A program made the position numbers and the translations under genes. A stretch of 50,217 nt of DNA from Bordetella parapertussis. Its GTDB lineage: Bacteria; Pseudomonadota; Gammaproteobacteria; Burkholderiales; SG8-41. The stretch covers positions 1 through 50,217 of the forward strand of contig CAMATZ010000046.1 in the NCBI GenBank assembly GCA_945861275.1. The letters run 5' to 3'. Shown here piece by piece: positions 42,350-50,217 of this stretch (position 1 is its first letter; every line of letters begins with the position of its first letter). The notes under the pieces were generated by a model. The model was not told where the DNA came from. It ran no database searches and was given only the letters and a program-made list of their open reading frames with translations.

Positions 42350-42374
42350 TATCGTTCAATGCAACCGAACGATA
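42350..42374. promoter_or_regulatory. Palindromic operator candidate, 8-9-8
   Basis: TATCGTTC (42350-42357) and GAACGATA (42367-42374) are perfect inverted repeats with a 9-bp spacer, in the 283-bp region between the divergent HMG-CoA-lyase-like gene and the CoA-transferase genes. The spacing (about two turns between arm centres) suits a dimeric TetR-, GntR- or LysR-type regulator. It could couple both operons. No regulator gene lies within the window on either side. I see no other strong structure in this 283-bp gap. Confidence 0.5.
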
Positions 42375-42498
42375 ATTGACGGCGATGGACCGCATTACGG
42401 GGTTCGCTGCGCTTCACGGGGACGGCGCCAGAATTTTTAGGATGTGGCCAAGTCCCTGAATACAATACCGATAGAATACGATTGCCGTACGAAGAATC

Positions 42499-43695
42499 AT
42501 GCAGCCTGCTACGCTTGATGATCTGAAGGTGCTAGACCTGAGTCAAGGGCTTGCTGGCCCGATTTGCGCCAAGATACTCGCGGATTTTGGCGCAGACGTG
42601 ATCAAGGTGGAGCCTCCCGCTGGAGACGTTGCGCGTTCGATGGCGCCGCACTTTGGTAACGATCCGCATCCGGAAAAAAGTCTGGTCTTCCTGCTCGCGA
42701 ATCTCAACAAGCGGGGTGTCACGCTCAATCTGGATGCTCCGGATGGCCGGGAGTTGCTACGCCAATTGGTCCGTACCGCAGACATTGTGGTGGAGAGCTT
42801 CGAGCCGGGTTATCTGGCCGCACTCGGTCTGGACTACGCGGCACTGGCGCAGGAAAACCCGCGGCTCATCATGATTTCCATCACGCCGTTCGGCCAGAGC
42901 GGACCGTATCGCGCGTACCAGAGTGAGGAGATTGTCACTTATGCTTTGAGCGGCATCATGAGTATCAGCGGCATGGCGCAACGCGAGCCGATAAAACATG
43001 GCGGTATGCAGTCGCAGTACGAAGGCGGGCTCAGTGGTGCGGTGGGCGTGCTGGCGGCCCTGCACGTCAGGGACATGTTGGGAGAAGGGCAGCACGTCGA
43101 TGTTTCGCTACAGGACGTGGTCACCTCAACGCTGGTCATTCATCAACCGATGTACGGTTGGGTGGGCGCGGTCGCGGGGCGGCGACGGCCGAGTGGCAGC
43201 AGCTACGGCCAGGTGCAGCGTTGCAAGGACGGCTACTTTATCTGGCAGACCGGTGGTGGTGCGACATGGGATGAGATTACAGAGTTCTTTGGCGCGGAGG
43301 TGCTTAAGGAAGAGCGGTTTACCACGGTAGCGGGCCGGGCGCTGCATGGCGAGGAACTGGATCGGCTGGTGGTCGAGGCGACCAAGGACAGGACCATGCA
43401 AGAACTTTTTAGAACAGCGTCGGAAAAATATCACATGCTGTTTGGCGTTGTGCAGGAACCCGAAGACCTGGCGCGGTGCCCGCATTTGGAGGCGCGCGAT
43501 TTCTTCCAGGAAGTCGATCATCCGGTCATCGGGCGCATCAAAGTGCCGTTCCGGCTGTGGAGCATGCCGGACGCTCCCGCTGTATACCGCAGTCCTGCAC
43601 CACTGCTTGGCCAGCACAATAGCGAAGTGTTTGGCGGCATGCTGGGACTCGATGCCAGCCGTATGGCGGCGCTCGCGGCACAGGGCGTAATTTAA
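42499..43695 (+). CDS. CaiB/BaiF CoA-transferase subunit lacking catalytic Asp
   Basis: A 398-residue class III CoA-transferase (CaiB/BaiF/formyl-CoA-transferase family). N-terminal VLDLSQGLAGPICAKILADFGADVIKVEPPAGD and RLIMISITPFGQSGPYR are typical. The family places a catalytic Asp seven residues after a Lys in the pattern K-x-G-x-x-x-x-D-x-x-x-G-L; here it reads KHGGMQSQYEGGL, so Gln173 replaces Asp, with a Glu at 175. The next gene is a second class III transferase that keeps Asp. The pair may form a heteromer with one active subunit type, as described for benzylsuccinate CoA-transferase BbsEF. GAAG lies upstream of ATG 42499. Confidence 0.88.
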   Translation: MQPATLDDLKVLDLSQGLAGPICAKILADFGADVIKVEPPAGDVARSMAPHFGNDPHPEKSLVFLLANLNKRGVTLNLDAPDGRELLRQLVRTADIVVESFEPGYLAALGLDYAALAQENPRLIMISITPFGQSGPYRAYQSEEIVTYALSGIMSISGMAQREPIKHGGMQSQYEGGLSGAVGVLAALHVRDMLGEGQHVDVSLQDVVTSTLVIHQPMYGWVGAVAGRRRPSGSSYGQVQRCKDGYFIWQTGGGATWDEITEFFGAEVLKEERFTTVAGRALHGEELDRLVVEATKDRTMQELFRTASEKYHMLFGVVQEPEDLARCPHLEARDFFQEVDHPVIGRIKVPFRLWSMPDAPAVYRSPAPLLGQHNSEVFGGMLGLDASRMAALAAQGVI

Positions 43696-43741
43696 CTAAC
43701 CAATACGGCGACCTCGGAGCGCAAGTCATGGGACTCGGTAA

Positions 43742-45106
43742 ATGATACGTATGACCAAAAAGCCGTTGCAGGGAATCCGCGTCATCGACAGCAGTTACGT
43801 GTTCGCAGGGCCGTATGCTACGGGACTGCTGGGTGATCTGGGCGCCGAAGTGATCAAGATCGAAGGCCCCACCCGGTCCGACTTTACGCGCGGCGGCGCG
43901 TTTTCCGGAATGTTGCCCGACAATGAAGCCAAGGCGGATCCGTGGAACCGCATGAGCGCCTACAATCTGGTGAACCGGGGCAAGAAATCGGTAGTTGTCG
44001 ACCTGACACGCAAGGAAGGGCGTGAGGTATTGATCGATCTCATCAAGGTCAGTGATGTCATCGTTGAGAACTTCACGCCGCGCGTCATGCGCGGCTGGGG
44101 TCTGGACTACCCCAACATGCAAAAAATAAATCCGGGGATCATCATGGTGTCGAATACCGGATACGGTCGTGGCGGCCCGTACTCGGCTTACCCCGCGCAG
44201 GCCACTACTCAGGAAGCGACTCACGGCCTGGCTGCCGTCACTGGTTACGCCGACGGTGAGCCGTCCAAAGCAGGACAGTCGTTTGTTGATTTTCTGGCGG
44301 CCTGGAGCATCGCCGCCGCGGCGCTGCTTGGCCTTCGTTACCGGCGGCGGTTTGGACGCGGACTGTGGGCCGATATTGGCATGTATCAATTGGGCTGCTA
44401 CAACGTCAGCGAGTATGTTCTCGATTCGCTGGCGAACGGCGCGCCGGGCGCGCGCATCGGCAACCGGCACCGGCAATATGCGCCGCAAGGCTGTTATCGC
44501 TGTGCTGGAACGGATGCCTGGTGTGCGCTCAGCATTCGGGATGACGAAGAGTGGGGCGCACTGTGCGGGGTGATCGGACAAGCAGAACTCGCGAATGATC
44601 AGCGATTTGCGACCGAGGTGGCGCGGCGTGCGAATCATGACGCGATCGACGCGATCATCACGCGGTGGACGACGACAGTGAACAAGATCGAAGCGATGGA
44701 GCGTTTGCAGGCGGCGGGTGTTGCGGCGGGCGCCGTGCTGGATGGACGCGACCTGCACTTTGATCCGCAGTTGAAGGCGCGTGGCCTGGTTGAAATGGTG
44801 GAATTCCCCGAGGAGCGGGGGATGGGACCGCGCCGGCCGCTGCTCGGCCGCCCCTGGAAATTCAGCGCCATGCCTTTGTCGATAACGGGCCCTGCGCCGG
44901 CTTACGGTCAGCACAATGGCGAGGTGCTGCGCGAAATTCTGGGGTATGATGATTCTCGCTGTGCGGCGCTGGCCAACGCCGGTATTATTGTGGATAAGCC
45001 GGTGAAACCCCGGGAAGTGCCGACGATGAGCATGGACAAGCGTGTGGAAATAGGACGCCTCGCGTATTGGGATGCCGATTACAAGCAGAAATTGGGTATC
45101 GCTTGA
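43742..45106 (+). CDS. CaiB/BaiF CoA-transferase subunit with catalytic Asp
   Basis: A 454-residue class III CoA-transferase, 46 bp after the first. It keeps VIDSSYVFAGPYATGLLGDLGAEVIKIEGP at the N-terminus and the catalytic Asp183 in SKAGQSFVDFLAAW (K-x-G-x-x-x-x-D). It is longer than the usual 400 residues, by a C-terminal extension of about 40 residues after the QHNGEVLREILGY element. Starts at 43742 or 43751 are both possible. It would transfer CoA from a donor such as succinyl-CoA to a carboxylic acid. With the paired gene and two acyl-CoA dehydrogenase genes downstream, it should activate the substrate of the pathway. Confidence 0.9.
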   Translation: MIRMTKKPLQGIRVIDSSYVFAGPYATGLLGDLGAEVIKIEGPTRSDFTRGGAFSGMLPDNEAKADPWNRMSAYNLVNRGKKSVVVDLTRKEGREVLIDLIKVSDVIVENFTPRVMRGWGLDYPNMQKINPGIIMVSNTGYGRGGPYSAYPAQATTQEATHGLAAVTGYADGEPSKAGQSFVDFLAAWSIAAAALLGLRYRRRFGRGLWADIGMYQLGCYNVSEYVLDSLANGAPGARIGNRHRQYAPQGCYRCAGTDAWCALSIRDDEEWGALCGVIGQAELANDQRFATEVARRANHDAIDAIITRWTTTVNKIEAMERLQAAGVAAGAVLDGRDLHFDPQLKARGLVEMVEFPEERGMGPRRPLLGRPWKFSAMPLSITGPAPAYGQHNGEVLREILGYDDSRCAALANAGIIVDKPVKPREVPTMSMDKRVEIGRLAYWDADYKQKLGIA

Positions 45107-45153
45107 ACGCATGTATGTGCATTTGAGAATGTTGGAACGCAGAAAGGAAAACC

Positions 45154-46395
<1,242 letters not shown>

Positions 46396-47625
46396 ATGGA
46401 CGTGCTACTGAATGATGACGAGAATCTGATCGTAGACAGTGCTCGTGAATTTTTAACCGGCGAGTGCCCTACCAAGCTGGTTCGTGAGATGGAGATCGAT
46501 GCGCTGGGTTACTCCACGGAACTGTGGACCAAGGTGGCCGAGCTGGGATGGCAGGGCATGTGCCTGCCGGAGAAGGTCGGCGGATCGGATATGCCGCTGG
46601 TTTATCTGGGGTTGGTGCTGCGTGAAGCGGGGCGGGCGCTGGCGCCCATTCCGCTGCACAGCACCGCGGTTGCCTCATTGGCCATCGCGCGCGATGGCTC
46701 GGCGGCGCAGCAGGAAAAGTATCTGCCGGATGTTGTAGCCGGCAAGTCTGTCATGACCTGGGCTTTTACCGAACGCGATCCGCGCTTCATCCCGGAGGCT
46801 GTGCAGATGAGCGCGAAGGAGCAAGGTGATAATTTTGTGCTCGACGGCGTGAAGCTTTTCGTCGACAATTTTCCGGGCGCGGATCACTGTCTGGTGGCAG
46901 CAAGAACCACGGCGGGCTCGAAGGGTGCGCAAGGTCTGACGCTGTTCATAGTCGATGCGCGCTCCAAGGGCATCAGCCAGACGGCACTGATTACCCTGGC
47001 GAAGGACAAACAGAGCGAGGTGACCTTCAAGGCGGTGCAGGTTCCCAAAAAGAATGTCATTGGCGCCGTCGGCGAAGGATGGCCGATTATCGAACGCATG
47101 CTCGACCGGGGCACGGCGCTGCTCTGTGCGCAGATGATCGGCGCGACGCGCAAGGATATCGAAATGGCAATCGAGTACGCGAAGTTTCGCACCGCGTTCG
47201 GCCAGCCGATCGGGTCTTTTCAGTCGGTGCAGCACACCTGTGCCGACATGCAGATCTGGGTGGATGGCGGCGAGTTGCTGACCTTCGAGGCCTTGTGGAA
47301 GATGGACCAGGGCCTGCCTGCCTCGGTGGAAGTGTCGCAGGCCAAAGCATTCTGCAATGAAAAATGCGAGGCGGCCATCCGCAATTCGCAGGCCATACAC
47401 GGCGGCATCGGATTCATGATGGAATTCGATTTGCAACTTTGGTTCAGGCGCGTGTCCGCATGGACCATGCGCATGGGCACCTCGTTCGAGCACCGCGCGC
47501 GTATCGCGCATGCGCTCATCGACATTCCCGGCGAAGTGATACTGGGCCGCCCCATGCCGGTCGTTGCGGAGGCGGGCGCTGCGCCTGCAGTGACGGCGCG
47601 CCCGGCGGCCGCAGTCCCGGCTTAA
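46396..47625 (+). CDS. Acyl-CoA dehydrogenase partner subunit
   Basis: A 409-residue acyl-CoA dehydrogenase fold protein that starts on the base after the stop of the previous gene. Seen: VLLNDDENLIVDSAREFL, LGWQGMCLPEKVGGSDMPL, MTWAFTERDPRFIPEA where a typical FAD-binding L-T-E-P-x-A-G-S-D would be, and HGGIGFMMEFDLQLWFRR near the C-terminus. The weak match at the FAD segment and the lack of a clear Glu in TSFEHRARIA suggest a structural partner of the upstream subunit, as in heterotetrameric dehydrogenases. The last 25 residues are Ala/Pro-rich and probably unfolded. Confidence 0.87.
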   Translation: MDVLLNDDENLIVDSAREFLTGECPTKLVREMEIDALGYSTELWTKVAELGWQGMCLPEKVGGSDMPLVYLGLVLREAGRALAPIPLHSTAVASLAIARDGSAAQQEKYLPDVVAGKSVMTWAFTERDPRFIPEAVQMSAKEQGDNFVLDGVKLFVDNFPGADHCLVAARTTAGSKGAQGLTLFIVDARSKGISQTALITLAKDKQSEVTFKAVQVPKKNVIGAVGEGWPIIERMLDRGTALLCAQMIGATRKDIEMAIEYAKFRTAFGQPIGSFQSVQHTCADMQIWVDGGELLTFEALWKMDQGLPASVEVSQAKAFCNEKCEAAIRNSQAIHGGIGFMMEFDLQLWFRRVSAWTMRMGTSFEHRARIAHALIDIPGEVILGRPMPVVAEAGAAPAVTARPAAAVPA

Positions 47626-47641
47626 CTTAGAGGAGTCCTAT

Positions 47642-47848
47642 ATGGCGAAATGCCCAGTGTGCCAGCAGCCCGTCGATGAGGCGGCTGCCAAGACGCAAAC
47701 GGGGATGACCCCCGGTGGCGCGAAGGAAGTGGATCCGAAGATGGGAACGCGACAGTTTCACGATGGGACGTGGCATTACTTCGACTCGCTGGAGTGCCGT
47801 AACCGCTTTACGCGTGACCCGGAAAGCTACCTGAAGGCTGCGTCCTAG
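47642..47848 (+). CDS. Small YHS/TRASH-like metal-site protein
   Basis: A 68-residue protein with CPVC (Cys4, Cys7) and a C-terminal HYFDSLECRNRFTRDPESYL (Tyr-Phe-x-x-x-x-Cys, then F-x-x-x-P-x-x-Y), the pattern of YHS/TRASH-type small metal-binding domains. Cys4, Cys7 and Cys52 with His40 or His45 could bind Zn or Fe. It lies 16 bp after the acyl-CoA dehydrogenase gene with GAGGAG upstream. It could be a rubredoxin-like electron carrier for the dehydrogenase or a metal chaperone; neither is proven. Confidence 0.78.
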   Translation: MAKCPVCQQPVDEAAAKTQTGMTPGGAKEVDPKMGTRQFHDGTWHYFDSLECRNRFTRDPESYLKAAS

Positions 47849-47869
47849 CGTTCACGGTAGCAAACGCCA

Positions 47870-47897
47870 CCGCGGCGCTTATCCAGGCCCGCCGCGG
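47870..47897. terminator. GC-rich hairpin between YHS-like gene and ABC importer
   Basis: CCGCGGCG (47870-47877) and CGCCGCGG (47890-47897) form a perfect 8-bp stem around a 12-nt loop, 22 bp after the small protein's stop. No T-tract follows. It may reduce transcription into the ABC importer genes, or be a factor-dependent terminator. Confidence 0.4.
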
Positions 47898-47956
47898 CGG
47901 TGCAAATCCGCTCTACAGCACTCAGACGATACTGCGCCACATTGAAGGAGGAAGGG

Positions 47957-48904
47957 ATGGGGGCTTATCTGGTCAGGCGCACGGCGCTGCTGTTCGTGAC
48001 GGTACTGGGTGTGTCGATAATTATCTTCACGCTGATGCGGGTGGTGCCGGGCAATATCGCCGACATGCTGTTCGAGTCGTCCGGCTACATCGACCAGGTG
48101 CAGAAGGCGAAGATCGAAGCCGAGCTGGGGCTGGACAAGCCGCTGGTACAGCAGTACTGGGGCTGGATCAGCGGCCTGATGAGAGGGGATTTCGGCTATT
48201 CCTATATGAGCGAGCGGCCTGCTATATCGGAAATGTTGCCGCGGCTGCCGGTCACGCTCAAGCTCGGAGCGCTTACCCTGTTTTTTACCATCATTATCGG
48301 CATTCCGCTGGGCGTGTGGAGCGCCGTAAAGCAGAATGGGCTGGTCGATAACTCTCTGCGCATAATCACCCTTAGCGCGTTGTCGCTACCCTCGTTCTGG
48401 TGCGGATTGCTGGTGCTCATGTTTTCGGTGCATGTTTTCGGAACCATACCGATCTATTCGAGCGAGCCGCGCGGGCCGTGGCATGAACTGGCTTTGCTGA
48501 GCATCCCTGCGCTGGTGGTCGGTTTTCGCAGCTCTGCGCTCATCGTCAGGCTGACGCGCTCATCCATGCTGGAAGTGCTGCGCCAGGACTACATCCGAAC
48601 GGCGCGCGCGAAAGGGGCTTCCGAAAGGGCTATCAATTACCATCACGCGCTGAAAAATGCGGTACTGCCTATCATCACGCTGCTGGGTATCGAGGCGGCA
48701 CAACTCATCGGCGGTCTGGTGGTCATCGAAACGGTGTTCAACATTCCCGGACTCGGACGCTACCTGGTCGAGGCGATCCGCTGGCGCGACTATCCGATCG
48801 TGCAAAACCTCGTTCTGTTCAGCGCCTGCGCAGTGGTCATCACCAATTTTATTGTCGATATGCTGTACGCTGTCATCGATCCACGCATCAAGTATGCGGA
48901 CTGA
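47957..48904 (+). CDS. Dpp/Opp-type ABC permease, first subunit
   Basis: Inner-membrane permease of 315 residues in the DppB/OppB family. It begins GAYLVRRTALLFVTVLGVSIIIFTLMRVVPGNIADML, with the typical amphipathic start and first transmembrane helix, a periplasmic loop, then four or five more helices. The EAA loop reads DYIRTARAKGASERAINYHHALKNAVLP (about 215-240). ATG 47957 is chosen because AAGGAGGAAGGG is directly upstream; an earlier in-frame ATG at 47900 lacks one. Partners follow. The importer brings in peptides or small organic molecules; here the acid degraded by the upstream genes is a possible load. Confidence 0.92.
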   Translation: MGAYLVRRTALLFVTVLGVSIIIFTLMRVVPGNIADMLFESSGYIDQVQKAKIEAELGLDKPLVQQYWGWISGLMRGDFGYSYMSERPAISEMLPRLPVTLKLGALTLFFTIIIGIPLGVWSAVKQNGLVDNSLRIITLSALSLPSFWCGLLVLMFSVHVFGTIPIYSSEPRGPWHELALLSIPALVVGFRSSALIVRLTRSSMLEVLRQDYIRTARAKGASERAINYHHALKNAVLPIITLLGIEAAQLIGGLVVIETVFNIPGLGRYLVEAIRWRDYPIVQNLVLFSACAVVITNFIVDMLYAVIDPRIKYAD

Positions 48905-48925
48905 TGCAGATGATCGGAGACCGGA

Positions 48926-49891
48926 ATGACGCCGCCCGCCAGTGACCCGACCCCCGGCGTTGTGGCCGGCAACGATGCGTTCGGCCCTGCGGCCATTGCG
49001 GGCAGCTTTGAAGCGGAGCTCGCCAAGGCGGGGGCTAACGTCAATTCGCGTTGGGGAATGGCATTATTTCTTGCCCGGCGTTACCCGCTCGGTGGCGTCG
49101 GACTCGCCATCGTGGTCGTATTCATTCTGGTTGCGGTGCTTGCGCCGTATATCACGTCACATGATCCGCTGTTGACGAATCCGACGATCTCCCTTTCCGC
49201 GCCTTCGCTGGCGCACCCGATGGGCGCGGACTTCATGGGCCGCGATCTGTTTAGCCGCGTGGTCTACGGCGCGCGCACGTCGCTGGCGGTCGCTTTCGGC
49301 GCGACCATACTCGGTGTTTTTTTCGGGGTGTTGATCGGCCTGGCATCCGGTTATCTTGGCGGATGGGTCGACCTCACCACGCAGCGCATCATCGACATGC
49401 TGCAGGCGTTACCCACACTGATACTCGCGATGGCGATGGCGGCCGCGTTGGGGCCGTCCATCACCAACACCATCATCGCCATCGCGATTCCCAAGCTGCC
49501 GAGTATCGCGCGCGTCATCCGCGCCAGCACACTCTCGTTAAGAGAGATGCCGTTCGTGGAAGCGGCCAGGGCAATGGGGATGAGCGAGATGCGCATCGCC
49601 CTGCGCCATATTCTGCCCAACACGCTGGCGCCATTGATCGTGCTGGCGACGGCCGGGCTGGGCAGCGCGATTCTGGTCGAGGCCGCGCTGTCGTTCCTGG
49701 GGCTGGGCGTGCCGGAGCCGCATCCTTCCTGGGGGCGCATGCTTTCAGAGTCGGCGGCTGAGTATGTGCGGACGGCGCCGTGGCTGGTCATCTTCCCGGG
49801 CGTTGCGATCACGCTCGCGGTTTTCGGCACCAATCTGCTGGGGGATGCTCTGCGCGACCTTCTCGATCCACGCCAACGCACGTCAAACTGA
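48926..49891 (+). CDS. Dpp/Opp-type ABC permease, second subunit
   Basis: The DppC/OppC-like partner, 321 residues, 21 bp after the first. It has an N-terminal cytoplasmic stretch (about 55 residues), a first helix [19 protein letters not shown], the periplasmic [24 protein letters not shown] motif typical of DppC, and the EAA loop [23 protein letters not shown] (about 213-235). GGAG precedes ATG 48926. It forms the heterodimeric membrane channel with the upstream permease. Confidence 0.93.
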   Translation: MTPPASDPTPGVVAGNDAFGPAAIAGSFEAELAKAGANVNSRWGMALFLARRYPLGGVGLAIVVVFILVAVLAPYITSHDPLLTNPTISLSAPSLAHPMGADFMGRDLFSRVVYGARTSLAVAFGATILGVFFGVLIGLASGYLGGWVDLTTQRIIDMLQALPTLILAMAMAAALGPSITNTIIAIAIPKLPSIARVIRASTLSLREMPFVEAARAMGMSEMRIALRHILPNTLAPLIVLATAGLGSAILVEAALSFLGLGVPEPHPSWGRMLSESAAEYVRTAPWLVIFPGVAITLAVFGTNLLGDALRDLLDPRQRTSN

Positions 49892-49898
49892 GCCGGCA

Positions 49899-50217
49899 AT
49901 GGTTAGCGTCGTGCAGACACAAACGGCTGATGCGTCAGCGGCGCCGGCAGCAGCGAAGACCGTGCTGGAGGTGGAGGGACTCAAGACCTACTTCTTCGTG
50001 CGGCAAGGCATCGTCAAGGCGGTCGACGATATTTCCTTTTCGCTTAAGGCCGGAGAAAAACTGGCCATCGTCGGCGAGTCGGGCTGCGGCAAAAGCATGA
50101 CGGCATTGTCCATCCTGAGGTTGGTGCCTGATCCGCCGGGGCGCATCGTCGCGGGCAGTGTGCGGCTGGACGGCAGGGAACTTCTTACGCTGCCGGAAGC
50201 CGAGATGTGCCGCGTGC
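49899..50217 (+). CDS. Dpp/Opp-type ABC ATPase (truncated by window end)
   Basis: The first 106 codons of a DppD/OppD-like ATPase: an Ala-rich leader of about 20 residues, [26 protein letters not shown] and Walker A GESGCGKS (59-66) followed by [17 protein letters not shown]. It starts 7 bp after the permease stop. The signature motif and Walker B lie beyond the window. Because the first genes are permease-permease-ATPase, a second ATPase and a periplasmic binding protein gene are expected downstream. Confidence 0.9.
   Translation, partial: MVSVVQTQTADASAAPAAAKTVLEVEGLKTYFFVRQGIVKAVDDISFSLKAGEKLAIVGESGCGKSMTALSILRLVPDPPGRIVAGSVRLDGRELLTLPEAEMCRV

Noticed and set aside
43538-45112. Long open frame (about 520 codons) on the minus strand opposite the second CoA-transferase gene
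   Set aside because: Runs through a clear class III CoA-transferase gene; its translation is rich in His/Arg/Gln with no family features. Long antisense frames are expected in GC-rich coding DNA.

Overview
The window looks like chromosomal DNA of a GC-rich betaproteobacterium, most likely Burkholderiales-like. Evidence: five periplasmic receptors of the TctC/Bug family (a family greatly expanded in that group), many CoA-dependent acid-degradation genes, and GTAG-headed REP/REPIN repeats between genes. I see no rRNA, tRNA, CRISPR, prophage or intact insertion sequence. The closest relative cannot be named from the sequence alone.

Layout. 1-2004: tail of an unknown gene, aroC (chorismate synthase) and a pRiA4b ORF-3-like gene. 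2098-4993: a divergent Fe(III) ABC transporter pair (ATPase fbpC, fused permease fbpB) around a good Fur box, with no binding protein nearby. 5350-7577: an aldo/keto reductase and a D-Ala-D-Ala-ligase-like ATP-grasp enzyme. 7629-13508 (minus): a catabolic run of sucC/sucD-like acyl-CoA synthetase, double-hotdog dehydratase, isochorismatase-like hydrolase, Bug receptor and enoyl-CoA hydratase, interrupted by a nested repeat. 13688-17220: a D-2-hydroxyacid dehydrogenase, two tandem GNAT paralogues and a TPR protein. 17242-22467 (minus): VOC protein, Bug receptor, three tandem divergent CitE-like lyases and another Bug receptor. 22581-28611 (plus): Bug and ModA-like binding proteins, then a tight operon of HpaI-type aldolase, E1 alpha/E1 beta of a 2-oxoacid dehydrogenase (no E2/E3), carboxymuconolactone-decarboxylase-like protein and a Bug receptor.

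28628-33550 holds a large lipoprotein, a NarL/FixJ response regulator and a 7TM histidine kinase. A perfect 7-2-7 inverted repeat abuts the -35 box of a near-consensus promoter for the lipoprotein, which suggests direct activation by the regulator. 33732-36850: a TIM-barrel isomerase, a dienelactone hydrolase and an MmgE/PrpD protein.

37008-47848 is the most system-like region: two divergent operons sharing a 25-bp palindromic operator candidate (42350-42374). Leftward: an HMG-CoA-lyase-like enzyme with extra cysteines, two single-hotdog dehydratase subunits, a 90-residue unknown protein, a flavoprotein and an enoyl-CoA hydratase. Rightward: two class III CoA-transferases (one lacking the catalytic Asp), two acyl-CoA dehydrogenase subunits, a small YHS-like metal-site protein, then a Dpp/Opp-type ABC importer cut by the window end. 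I infer a complete CoA-dependent degradation route (CoA transfer, dehydrogenation, hydration, C-C cleavage) for an imported branched or dicarboxylic acid. The substrate is unknown.
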